This document shows, one piece after another, positions 56,963 to 64,000 of a stretch of DNA of 64,000 nt; positions within the stretch are counted from its first letter, which is position 1; each line of letters opens with the position of its first letter. Below the pieces are notes generated by a model that was given only the letters and a program-made list of their open reading frames with translations, searched no databases and was not told the origin of the DNA. Made by a program: the position numbers and the translations under genes. The stretch comes from Micromonospora pisi (lineage in GTDB: Bacteria > Actinomycetota > Actinomycetes > Mycobacteriales > Micromonosporaceae), in contig NZ_RBKT01000001.1 of the NCBI RefSeq assembly GCF_003633685.1, positions 2,666,001 through 2,730,000 on the forward strand, read 5' to 3'.

Positions 56963-59154
56963 CCGCGCCCCCCGCTGATCGCGCCCACGTCGGCGTTGGC
57001 CCCGACGGTGGCGCCGTCCCGGCCGGTGGCGCCGTTCCGGGCCGCCGAAGGGTGAGCGGCCCCGACCCCGACGCTCTCCCCGGTGGCGGAAGCGGCGAGG
57101 ATGCGGCCGAGGGCGCTGACCGGGAAAACGAGCCGGTACAGGTGGTAGTTGATGTAGAAGTCGCCCGGGAAGCCGGTGCCGGTGTACTGCGGCTCGTCCC
57201 AGGTGCCGTCGGGGCGCTGGGTCGCCACCAGCCAGTCGATGCCGCGCCGGGCCGGCTCGCTGTCGCCGTGGCCGGTGGCGTGCAGGGCCAGCAGCGCCCA
57301 GGCGGTCTGCGACGCCGTCGAGGTGCCCCGGCCCCGCCAGGACCGGTCTCGGTAGGACCGCATGTCCTCGCCCCAGCCGCCGTCCGGGTTCTGCGCCCGG
57401 TGCAACCAGCCGACCGCGCGTACCAGCACCGGGTCGTCGACCGGGAGGCCCGCCGCGACCAGCGCGGGCACCACCGCACCGGTGCCGTAGACGTGGTTGG
57501 CGCCCCAGCGGCCGAACCAGGAGCCGTCGCGTTCCTGAGCCCGCAGCAACCAGGCCACCCCGCGCCGGACCGCCGCCGAGTCGGACGGCCCACGGGCGCA
57601 GAGCGCCTCGACCACGTGCGCGGTCACGTCCGCGCTGGGCGGGTCGATCACCTCACCGAAGTCGCAGAACGGCAGCTCGCGGGCGACGGTACGGGTGTTG
57701 TCGGCGTCGAACGCACCCCAGCCGCCGTCACGCGACTGCATGCCGCGCAGCCACTGCTCGCCCCGGTCCAGCGCCGCTGGCGTACGCGGGTCGTTGCCGC
57801 CGCGCCGCAACGCCATCAGCACCTCGGCGGTGTCGTCGGTGTCCGGGTAGCCGTCGTTGTCGAACTCGAACGCCCAGCCGCTCGGCGGCAGGTCGGGCCG
57901 GCGTACCTGCCAGTCCCCACCGACCCGGATCTCCTCGTCGAGCAGCCAGCTCTGCGCGCGTACCAGGGCTCGGTGGTCGGCGGGAAGGCCGGCGTCGGCG
58001 AGCGCGATCACCGCGAGCGCGGTGTCCCAGACCGGCGACTGGCACGCCTCCAACCGGCGCAGTTCCCCCTCCGGGCTGGCCTCCCGCACGGTGAAGCGGT
58101 CCAGGCCGGCGAGCCCGGTCCGGAGCACCGGGTGGTCGAGCGGGTAACCCAGCAGGTGGAGTGCGATCAGCGAGTAGACCCACGGCGGTTGGATCCCACC
58201 CCAGGAGCCGTCCGCCTCCTGCCGCGCCACGATCCACTCGGCGGCGCGGCGCAACGCGTTGCGGCGTACGGACCGCAGTGGCCGCCGCTCGTAGCCGCGC
58301 AGCGCCCCGTCCAGCCGCTGGAACCAGCCGGTACGGCTGCGCAGCGACGTCGACGGCGGCGTCGGGCGTACGCCGGTCCGGAGTTCGTCCAGGGCGAAGC
58401 CGAGCGGGCGGACCGGACGCAGCGCCCGCACGATCGACAACGGCACGATGGTCTGCCGGGCCCAGCAGGCGAAGTCGTAGATGTTCAGCGGCACCCAGGA
58501 CGGGAGGAGGACCACCTCCGGTGGTACGGCGGGGATCCGGTCCCAGGGCCACTCGCCGAACAGGGCCAGCCAGATCCGGGTGAAGACCCGACTCAGTTCG
58601 ATCCCACCGTGGGCGAGGACGAACTCGCGGGCGGTACGGAGGTGTTCGGCGTCGACCGGGTCGCCGGCGAGCCGCAGCGCGGCGTACGCCTCGATGGTGG
58701 TGGAGAGGTCGCCGGGGCCGTCGTGGAAGTTGGCCCAGCTCCCGTCCGCCTGCTGCTGGCTGCGGATCCACCGGGCGGTGGCCTCGGTCTCCTCGGCGGT
58801 ACGGATGCCGAGGAACTGCCGCATCAGCAGGTCCTCGGCCTCCATCGTCACATTGGTGGCCAGCTCCCCCTGCCACCAGCCGCCGGGATGCTGCGCGGCG
58901 AGCAGGTGGTCGCGGGCCCGGCCCAGGGCGTCGACCGCCCGCCGCTGCCGGTCGTCGACGGCGGCACCGGCCGGCGGGTCGAGCGTGGCACCGGCGGACT
59001 CGATCCCGGGCACCACGGCGGCGTCGACCGCCTCCGCGACCGCCAGGTCGACCGCCTGCGCGACGTCGAGTTCGACCACGCCGTCGGCGTTCGGGGTGGC
59101 GATCGCCTCGTCGACCGGACCGGTCCCCGGGCCGACGTCGGGTTCGGCGCCCAT
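56959..59154 (-). CDS. shc: Squalene-hopene cyclase
   Basis: 731 residues. The catalytic DxDD motif is D438-T-D-D441 in DGYPDTDDTAEVLMALRR. Several QW repeats are visible (GSWGGIQPPWVYSL, GGWGAFDADNT, GSWFGRWGANHVYG, NPDGGWGEDM, TGFPGDFYINYHLYRLVFPV). The first ~65 residues form an acidic extension (DVAQAVDLAVAEAVDAAV) not found in standard ~640-residue cyclases. The enzyme is a monotopic membrane protein that cyclises squalene to hopene/hopanol. It overlaps the polyprenyl synthase stop by 1 bp and the hpnG-ispH start by 4 bp. Confidence 0.96.
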   Translation of the reverse strand: MGAEPDVGPGTGPVDEAIATPNADGVVELDVAQAVDLAVAEAVDAAVVPGIESAGATLDPPAGAAVDDRQRRAVDALGRARDHLLAAQHPGGWWQGELATNVTMEAEDLLMRQFLGIRTAEETEATARWIRSQQQADGSWANFHDGPGDLSTTIEAYAALRLAGDPVDAEHLRTAREFVLAHGGIELSRVFTRIWLALFGEWPWDRIPAVPPEVVLLPSWVPLNIYDFACWARQTIVPLSIVRALRPVRPLGFALDELRTGVRPTPPSTSLRSRTGWFQRLDGALRGYERRPLRSVRRNALRRAAEWIVARQEADGSWGGIQPPWVYSLIALHLLGYPLDHPVLRTGLAGLDRFTVREASPEGELRRLEACQSPVWDTALAVIALADAGLPADHRALVRAQSWLLDEEIRVGGDWQVRRPDLPPSGWAFEFDNDGYPDTDDTAEVLMALRRGGNDPRTPAALDRGEQWLRGMQSRDGGWGAFDADNTRTVARELPFCDFGEVIDPPSADVTAHVVEALCARGPSDSAAVRRGVAWLLRAQERDGSWFGRWGANHVYGTGAVVPALVAAGLPVDDPVLVRAVGWLHRAQNPDGGWGEDMRSYRDRSWRGRGTSTASQTAWALLALHATGHGDSEPARRGIDWLVATQRPDGTWDEPQYTGTGFPGDFYINYHLYRLVFPVSALGRILAASATGESVGVGAAHPSAARNGATGRDGATVGANADVGAISGGRG

Positions 59155-60203
59155 CAGTGGTCCCGGCCGGTCATGAACCGGGCGATCTCCACCAGCTCCC
59201 GGTGCACCTCGGCCAGGGCGTTCGCCTCCGGCCCGTCGCTCGCGCCGACTTCGGTGAGCCGGTCGAGCTCGGCGAGGGCCTCGGTGAGCAGCCGGTCGGC
59301 CTCCTTCTCGGTCCAGTCCCGGGCACCGGTCTCCTCGATCAGGTCGGCGGCCAGGGCGAGGTCGGCGGTGGAGAGCTCGCCCGGGGTGGCGTACAGCTCC
59401 TGGAGCTGCTCACTGGCTGTTCCGCCGGCGGTGAGGGCGCGGACCACCGGCACCGACTTCTTCCGGGCGACCAGGTCGGCCAGGACCGGTTTGCCGGTGA
59501 CCGCCGGCTCGCCCCAGATGCCGAGCAGGTCGTCGACGAGTTGGAAGGCGAGGCCGAGGCGGTCGCCGTAGAGGGCCAGGCCGAGGGTGAGGGCCGGCGG
59601 GCCGCCGCAGACCACCGCGCCGAGGGTCGCGGAACAGGAGAGCAGCGCCGCGGTCTTGTCCCGGGCCATGGTCAGGCACTCGTCCAGGGTCACCGTCACC
59701 CGGTGTTCGAACGCGACGTCGGCGGCCTGGCCGGCGATCAACCGCCGGACCGCGGCGTTCAGGTAGCGCAGCCCCCAGGTGCCGCCGTGTCCCGGCATCG
59801 CCGAGAGCACGTCCCCGGCGAGGCTGAGCATCGCGTCGCCGGCCAGGATCGCCGGGCCGATGCCGAACGCGGCCCAGGCGGTCGGCCGGTGTCGCCGCTC
59901 CGCGTCCCCGTCGATGACGTCGTCGTGCAGCAGGGAGAAGTTGTGCACCAGTTCCACCGCCACCGCACCGGGCAGGGCGTCCTCCGCGGTCTTGCCGGCG
60001 GCCCGGGCGGAGAGCAGCACCAGGGCCGGTCGCAGCCCTTTGCCACCGCCCCGGGTGGTCGGTTGGCCGTCGGCGTCCCAGTAGCCGAGCTGGTAGCCGG
60101 CGGTGAGCCGGGTGCGTTCGTCGATCCGGTCGAGCGCCGCCCGGATCTCGGGCTGCACGAGTGTGTCCACCTCGGCCAGGAAGCCAGGCAAGGTCATGGT
60201 CAT
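59154..60203 (-). CDS. Polyprenyl (farnesyl-type) diphosphate synthase
   Basis: 349 residues from ATG 60201-60203. First aspartate-rich motif LLHDDVIDGDAERR (DDxxD), second FQLVDDLLGIWGEPAVTGKP (DDxxG-type), plus GKGLRPALVLLSA and AGQAADVAFE. The residues before the first motif (VELVHNFSLLHDD) suggest a short-chain product such as farnesyl diphosphate, the substrate for HpnC/D. It overlaps hpnE by 4 bp and shc by 1 bp. Longer upstream frames are shadows of hpnE. Confidence 0.93.
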   Translation of the reverse strand: MTMTLPGFLAEVDTLVQPEIRAALDRIDERTRLTAGYQLGYWDADGQPTTRGGGKGLRPALVLLSARAAGKTAEDALPGAVAVELVHNFSLLHDDVIDGDAERRHRPTAWAAFGIGPAILAGDAMLSLAGDVLSAMPGHGGTWGLRYLNAAVRRLIAGQAADVAFEHRVTVTLDECLTMARDKTAALLSCSATLGAVVCGGPPALTLGLALYGDRLGLAFQLVDDLLGIWGEPAVTGKPVLADLVARKKSVPVVRALTAGGTASEQLQELYATPGELSTADLALAADLIEETGARDWTEKEADRLLTEALAELDRLTEVGASDGPEANALAEVHRELVEIARFMTGRDH

Positions 60204-61549
60204 GTCGGCGCCTCCGTCGTACTCGATCTCGACCCGAGATGGGCGAGCACGACGTCGGCGGCCTGCCGGCCGCTGCGTACCGCGCCCTCCATCGTGTCCG
60301 GCCATCCGGTGTCGGTCCACGCCCCGGCCAGCGCCAATCCGGGCAGCCGGGTTCCCGCCGCGGGCCGGTCCCGGCGGGTGCCGGGCCCCTGCCGGAAGGT
60401 CGCCCGTGGTTCCCGCGTCACGAACACGTCCCGTACCGGGGTACGCCGGGCCGCGGGAAAGAGGTCGGCCAGCGCGTCGAGCTGGGCCCGGCCGAGTCGT
60501 CCGGCCGGTGTCCGCAGCAGCGGTTCCGCCGCCGAGATCGAGGTGACCAGGTACTGGCCGGTGCTGCCGGGCGGGGTCCGGTCGAAGACCCACTGCACCG
60601 GGTTGTCCAGCGCGGCGGCGAACTCCAGGTCGGTCACCCGCCGCTGGTAGCGGACGTGCACGTTGATGATCGGCGCCGCACCGAGCCCGGCCCAGCGTTC
60701 GCGGTCGGGTGCTGCCTGTGCCGGGACCAGTCGGGCCGCCTGCGGGTGCGGTACGGCCAGCACGACCGCGTCGGCGGTGAGCCGTACCCGGTCGGCGGTG
60801 ATCTGGAACTGACCCTGGTCCGGGACGATCTCACGCACCTTGACCCCGGTGTGGACGGTGCCGCCGCGTTCGCGCAGCAGCGCCCCGGCCGGCTCGCCGT
60901 GCAGTTCGGACAGGGGCACGGTGGGGCGGCCGATGTCGCCGGCGTCGGCCCGGTCGAGCAGGCCGGTCCGGAACACCCGCGCGGCGAGCGCGAGCGACGC
61001 CCGGTGCGGCGGCGCGTTCAGCGCCGCGACGCAGATCAGCTCCCACAGCCGGCGTACGGTCGGTGCGTCCTGCCCGTGTCGGGTCAGCCAGTCACCGAAG
61101 CTGATCTCGTCGTTGGCCGGGTCGTCCGGGTCGACGCCGCGCAGCGCGGCGGCACCCCGGATCGCGGCGATCCGTTGCCCGACCCGGAGCGGCCGGTAGT
61201 TGATCAGGGCTGGGAGCAGGTGCGCCGGGGCCGGCAGCCGCCGGGTACGGGTGAGCAGGTGCGGCGGTACGCCGACCCGCAGGATCGGCACCGCGAACAC
61301 GTCCTGCAGGTGTGCTCCGCCGCTGGTGCCGAGCTGGTCGAGCAGTTGCCGGTACTCCCGGTAGCAGCGGAGGAAGACGTGCTGGCCGGTGTCGACGACG
61401 AGATCGCCCCGGCGGAAGGAGTAGGTGGCGCCGCCGAGTTCCGGCCGCGCCTCCAGCAGGGTGACCCGGGCCCCGGCGTCGACCAGCCGCAACGCGGCCG
61501 CGATGCCGGCCAGGCCGCCTCCGACGACACAGACCTGTTCTCCGTTCAC
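60200..61549 (-). CDS. hpnE: Hydroxysqualene dehydroxylase / squalene-associated FAD desaturase HpnE
   Basis: 449 residues. N-terminal FAD fold VVGGGLAGIAAALRLVDAGA then VTLLEARPELGGATYSFRRG. C-terminal FAD motif LPGLALAGAWTDTGWPDTME followed by AVRSGRQAADVVL. Conserved middle parts: VDTGQHVFLRCYREYRQLLD and HRASLALAARVFRTGL. HpnE reduces hydroxysqualene to squalene, the last step before cyclisation. It overlaps both neighbours by 4 bp. Full length and intact. Confidence 0.95.
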   Translation of the reverse strand: MNGEQVCVVGGGLAGIAAALRLVDAGARVTLLEARPELGGATYSFRRGDLVVDTGQHVFLRCYREYRQLLDQLGTSGGAHLQDVFAVPILRVGVPPHLLTRTRRLPAPAHLLPALINYRPLRVGQRIAAIRGAAALRGVDPDDPANDEISFGDWLTRHGQDAPTVRRLWELICVAALNAPPHRASLALAARVFRTGLLDRADAGDIGRPTVPLSELHGEPAGALLRERGGTVHTGVKVREIVPDQGQFQITADRVRLTADAVVLAVPHPQAARLVPAQAAPDRERWAGLGAAPIINVHVRYQRRVTDLEFAAALDNPVQWVFDRTPPGSTGQYLVTSISAAEPLLRTPAGRLGRAQLDALADLFPAARRTPVRDVFVTREPRATFRQGPGTRRDRPAAGTRLPGLALAGAWTDTGWPDTMEGAVRSGRQAADVVLAHLGSRSSTTEAPT

Positions 61550-62442
61550 GCGCTGCTCCGGGTCATCGCCCGCGCCGCCACGTACGCCTTCTGCCAGCCC
61601 GGCAGGGAGACCCGCCGCCGGGTGACGGCCTGCGGGTCGGCCACGATCCGGGCCAGCAGCCGGTGGTAGATGCCGGCCATCGCGGCGACGCAGGCGGCGC
61701 TGCGCCGGTCCAGCAGCGGCAGCAGCCGCAGTCCGGTGCGGTAGTAGCGCTCGGCCCGCTGGGCCTGCCAGCGGACGAGTTCGGCGAGCCGCTCGGGCGG
61801 GTCGGCGAGCCCGCCGTCGATGCCCGGGGTGAGGGTGCAGCCGAATCGTTCCAGGTCGACCCGGGGAAGGTAGACCCGGCCGTCCCGCCGGTCCTCGACG
61901 ATGTCCCGGAGGATGTTGGTCAACTGCAGGGCGATGCCGAGCGTGTCGGCGAGTTCGCTGGCGACCGCACGCGGCACGGTCGGCCGGACGTCGAAGACGC
62001 CGAGCGAGAGCCGGCCGATCGACCCGGCCACCTGCCGGCAGTAGCCGACCAGGTCGTCGAAGGTGTCGTACCGGGTGCCGCGGACGTCGGCGAGGCAGCC
62101 GTCGACCAGTTCACCCAGGGCGTCGATCGGAATCGGCAGTCGACCGCCGGCGTCGGCGAGGGCGAGCAGCACCGGGTCGCCGCCGGCCTCCGGGAGTTGA
62201 CGCAACGCGGCCCGGACCTGGTCCAGTCGGGCCAGTTTGGCGGCCGGGGGCAGGTCGCCGTCGCCGATGTCGTCGATCCGGCGGGCGACCGCGTAGACGG
62301 CGCAGAGCGCGCCGCGCCGCTCGGGCCGGAGCAGCCGGATGCCGTACGAGAAGTTCCGCGCCTCGGCGCGGGTGATCCGCTCGCACTCCCGGTAGGCCAG
62401 GTCGAGTTCGGAGGGGACCGTCGAGCGGCCCGCGGCGCTCAT
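61546..62442 (-). CDS. hpnD: Presqualene diphosphate synthase HpnD
   Basis: 298 residues from ATG 62440-62442, which overlaps the hpnC stop by 4 bp; an upstream start would intrude further into hpnC. Squalene/phytoene-synthase fold: ARNFSYGIRLLRPERRGALC, AVYAVARRIDDIGDGDLPPA (first DxxxD), YCRQVAGSIGRLSLGVFDV, LGIALQLTNILRDIVEDRRD (second DxxxD) and GRVYLPRVDLERFG. It condenses two farnesyl diphosphates to presqualene diphosphate. Intact. Confidence 0.95.
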   Translation of the reverse strand: MSAAGRSTVPSELDLAYRECERITRAEARNFSYGIRLLRPERRGALCAVYAVARRIDDIGDGDLPPAAKLARLDQVRAALRQLPEAGGDPVLLALADAGGRLPIPIDALGELVDGCLADVRGTRYDTFDDLVGYCRQVAGSIGRLSLGVFDVRPTVPRAVASELADTLGIALQLTNILRDIVEDRRDGRVYLPRVDLERFGCTLTPGIDGGLADPPERLAELVRWQAQRAERYYRTGLRLLPLLDRRSAACVAAMAGIYHRLLARIVADPQAVTRRRVSLPGWQKAYVAARAMTRSSA

Positions 62443-63533
62443 CCGGGCCTCGCGATCAGGGTCTTGAGCCACTGCCCGGCGGTGCCGGCGCGGGTCGGCC
62501 GGGGCACCCGGGCTAGCGGGTCGTGGTCGGAGCGGGAGAGCGCGGCGAGCGCGGCCCGGCCACCGGCGAGGTAACCGGCGACCGCCAGTCGAGCCCAGCC
62601 GTGCAACGTACCGACCAGTGGGGCGCCCGCGTCGAGTGCGGCGCGGGCCCGTTCCGCCTGCACCCGGATCACCGCGCGCAGCGCCGGGGAGGCGTACGGC
62701 GCGGCGAGGTCGGCCGGGGTGACGCCGTGTCGGGCCAGGTCGTCCTGGGGCAGGTAGATCCGGCCCCGGCCGTAGTCCTCGGCCACGTCCTGGAGGTGTT
62801 CGATCACCTGGAGGGCGGTGCAGATGTGGTTGGACTGGGCGATCCGCCGGGCCGACTGGGCGTCGAAGATGTGCAGCACCAGTTCGCCGACCGGGTCGGC
62901 GGAGAGGTGGCAGTAGTCGACCAGGTCGGCGTACGTGTCGTAGCGGTGGACGACCTGGTCGCGTTGGTTGGCGGCGATCAGGCGGCAGAGTGGTTCGAGC
63001 GGCAGCCGCCGGTCGGCCACGGTCGGGGCGAGTCCGACCAGGACCGGGTGGGTGGGCGGGACACCGTCGTACATGGCCCGTAGTTCGTCCTCGAACCGGC
63101 GCAGCGTCGCCGACCGGGTCGCCGCGTCGTCGTACGGGCCCGGTCCGCCGGGTTCACCGCCGGGGTCGCGGGCGGGTTCGCTGGCCGGGTCCCGCGCCGG
63201 TTCGCTGAACGGGTCGAGCGCGGGTCGGCTGGACGGGTCGACCGGTGGCCGGGCGGGCGGGTCGGTGGCGGGCTCACTGAACGGGTCGAGGGCGGGTTCG
63301 CTGTTCGGCTGCTGGGCCGGTTCGTCGCCCAGGTCGTCGACGTAGCGGGCGTACGTGTAGAGCGTCAGCAGGTGACGGCGGATGGTTCCGGGCAGGATCC
63401 GGAGCGCGACCGGGAAGTTCTCGCCGGAGAGCGCGGTCTGCGGGATCCGCCGCTGCGCGGCCGGGTCCCCGGACGGTTGGGCGGCTGGATCTCCGGGCGA
63501 CTGGCTGGAGACGTTGCCGGTCAATTCGAGCAC
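62439..63533 (-). CDS. hpnC: Hydroxysqualene synthase HpnC with a repeat insertion
   Basis: 364 residues from a GTG at 63531-63533 supported by GAGAGG 7 nt upstream (a longer open frame exists upstream but has no ribosome site). Core: ENFPVALRILPGTIRRHLLT, LYTYARYVDDLGDE (first Asp motif), YCHLSADPVGELVLHIFDA, ICTALQVIEHLQDVAEDYGR (second motif), GRIYLPQDDLARHG. Directly after the first motif there is an insertion of about 60 residues built of SEPALDPFSEPATDPPARP-like units, which normal ~290-residue HpnC proteins lack. It probably loops out from the helical fold. First gene of the hopanoid operon; converts presqualene diphosphate to hydroxysqualene. Confidence 0.92.
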   Translation of the reverse strand: MLELTGNVSSQSPGDPAAQPSGDPAAQRRIPQTALSGENFPVALRILPGTIRRHLLTLYTYARYVDDLGDEPAQQPNSEPALDPFSEPATDPPARPPVDPSSRPALDPFSEPARDPASEPARDPGGEPGGPGPYDDAATRSATLRRFEDELRAMYDGVPPTHPVLVGLAPTVADRRLPLEPLCRLIAANQRDQVVHRYDTYADLVDYCHLSADPVGELVLHIFDAQSARRIAQSNHICTALQVIEHLQDVAEDYGRGRIYLPQDDLARHGVTPADLAAPYASPALRAVIRVQAERARAALDAGAPLVGTLHGWARLAVAGYLAGGRAALAALSRSDHDPLARVPRPTRAGTAGQWLKTLIARPG

Positions 63534-63702
63534 ATGCAGCCTCTCGCGCAGAGTCCACCTGTCGACGCGAGCCGGCCGGACCGCCGCACCAGATGTCAGT
63601 AACCCATCACTCGCGCTAAGTAGTCGTGACTGAGCGTACCCAACTTCACCCGCCTGGACGGTGAGGCCGGCGAAGTCTGTTTCAGGTTCCGCCCGGGCCG
63701 GG

Positions 63703-64000
63703 CTACTTGGACCGGGTGGTGCTGGCCAGGGAAATCCCAACGATCATGAGGATCACGGCGATAATCTCGATCACCAGTCGGGGGCCGTCGGTGGAGAGCG
63801 TCTCGTGGAACGCGAACACTCCGATCATCACGCCGCCGAACGGGTCGAGCAGGGTGATCGCGGTCAGCGGGGCGGCGATCGGCCCGCTCTGGTACGCGTT
63901 CTGGTTCAGCACCAGCGCCGCCGCGCCGACCACGATCAGCGCGTACAGGTGCCAGTCGGCCAGCAGTGTCCACGGGTGACTGGTCAGGTCCTCGCTGATC
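63703..64000 (-). CDS. DMT/EamA-type transporter, C-terminal part (runs off the window)
   Basis: About 99 residues of a frame that stays open to the window's right edge and ends at 63703. Two to three hydrophobic helices are visible: LYALIVVGAAALVLNQNAYQ, APLTAITLLDPFGGVMIGVF, and IEIIAVILMIVGISLA, with FHETLSTDGPRLV between, as in the last helices of EamA-like or related small-molecule exporters. The rest is outside the window. It is on the same strand as the hopanoid operon, 170 bp upstream of hpnC, so that gap likely holds the operon's promoter. Confidence 0.75.
   Translation of the reverse strand, partial: ISEDLTSHPWTLLADWHLYALIVVGAAALVLNQNAYQSGPIAAPLTAITLLDPFGGVMIGVFAFHETLSTDGPRLVIEIIAVILMIVGISLASTTRSK

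Noticed and set aside
55457-57055. Long plus-strand frames across the hopanoid operon (up to 1080 codons)
   Set aside because: They lie antisense to genes with complete catalytic motifs and show shadow composition; the length comes from GC bias.

Overview
The window reads as chromosomal DNA of a high-GC actinomycete, most likely a member of the Micromonosporaceae (Micromonospora or a close genus). Supporting this are the GC-rich codon use, many GTG starts, XRE(DUF5753)/DUF397 pairs, a Cvn-type conservon, short extragenic palindromic repeats, and a glgX-treY-treZ trehalose operon. The genus is an inference; no rRNA or other marker is present.

Layout. 1-6.1 kb: 5' part of an ATP-dependent DNA ligase, a small protein, an M20 peptidase, a P-loop kinase and the cobalamin genes cobQ-cobD, all on the minus strand. 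6.1-14.3 kb: an accessory island. It holds two XRE/DUF397 regulator pairs (one with a lost 5' end), decayed small genes, an IS30-family insertion sequence, and a six-gene plus-strand cassette that includes an unusual DUF397-like small protein and a JmjC-type (2-oxoglutarate) hydroxylase. A structured repeat occurs once inside the island (8.2 kb) and again at its right end (14.3 kb). 14.4-28.3 kb: an SSB paralogue, an alpha/beta hydrolase with a long 3' antisense overlap, tRNA-Arg(UCU), Nudix, FkbM, OhrR/MarR, DeoR and MFS genes, a DUF305 variant, and a four-part fusion of ECF sigma factor, zinc anti-sigma motif, membrane segment and GH128-like glycosidase. 28.4-34.7 kb: the glgX-treY-treZ operon, which turns glycogen or maltodextrin into trehalose. 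34.8-41.8 kb: three near-identical secreted transglycosylase-like genes, each with the same ~215-bp leader, interspersed with PadR, TetR, PlsC and hydrolase genes. 41.9-48.9 kb: SDR, LysR/MFS, DUF2306/TetR, methyltransferase and DinB genes. 49-53.3 kb: a conservon (cvnA-B-C-D) whose last gene is followed by a StyA-like flavin monooxygenase. 54.4-63.5 kb: a tightly overlapping hopanoid operon (hpnC-hpnD-hpnE-polyprenyl synthase-shc-hpnG/ispH fusion-hpnH). The window ends inside a DMT-type transporter.

How the genes work together. The hopanoid operon covers the route from farnesyl diphosphate to squalene (HpnC, HpnD, HpnE), cyclisation to hopene (Shc), and adenosyl transfer and cleavage to extended hopanoids (HpnH, HpnG). 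A polyprenyl synthase and IspH supply precursor from the MEP pathway. The trehalose operon couples debranching to TreY/TreZ. Several regulators sit beside dyad symmetries that look like their own operators (PadR, DeoR, LysR, TetR), and some starts lie so close to a promoter -10 that leaderless transcripts are likely.

The best candidates for something undescribed are the DUF397-like/JmjC cassette, the sigma-GH128 fusion protein, and the HpnG-IspH fusion enzyme.
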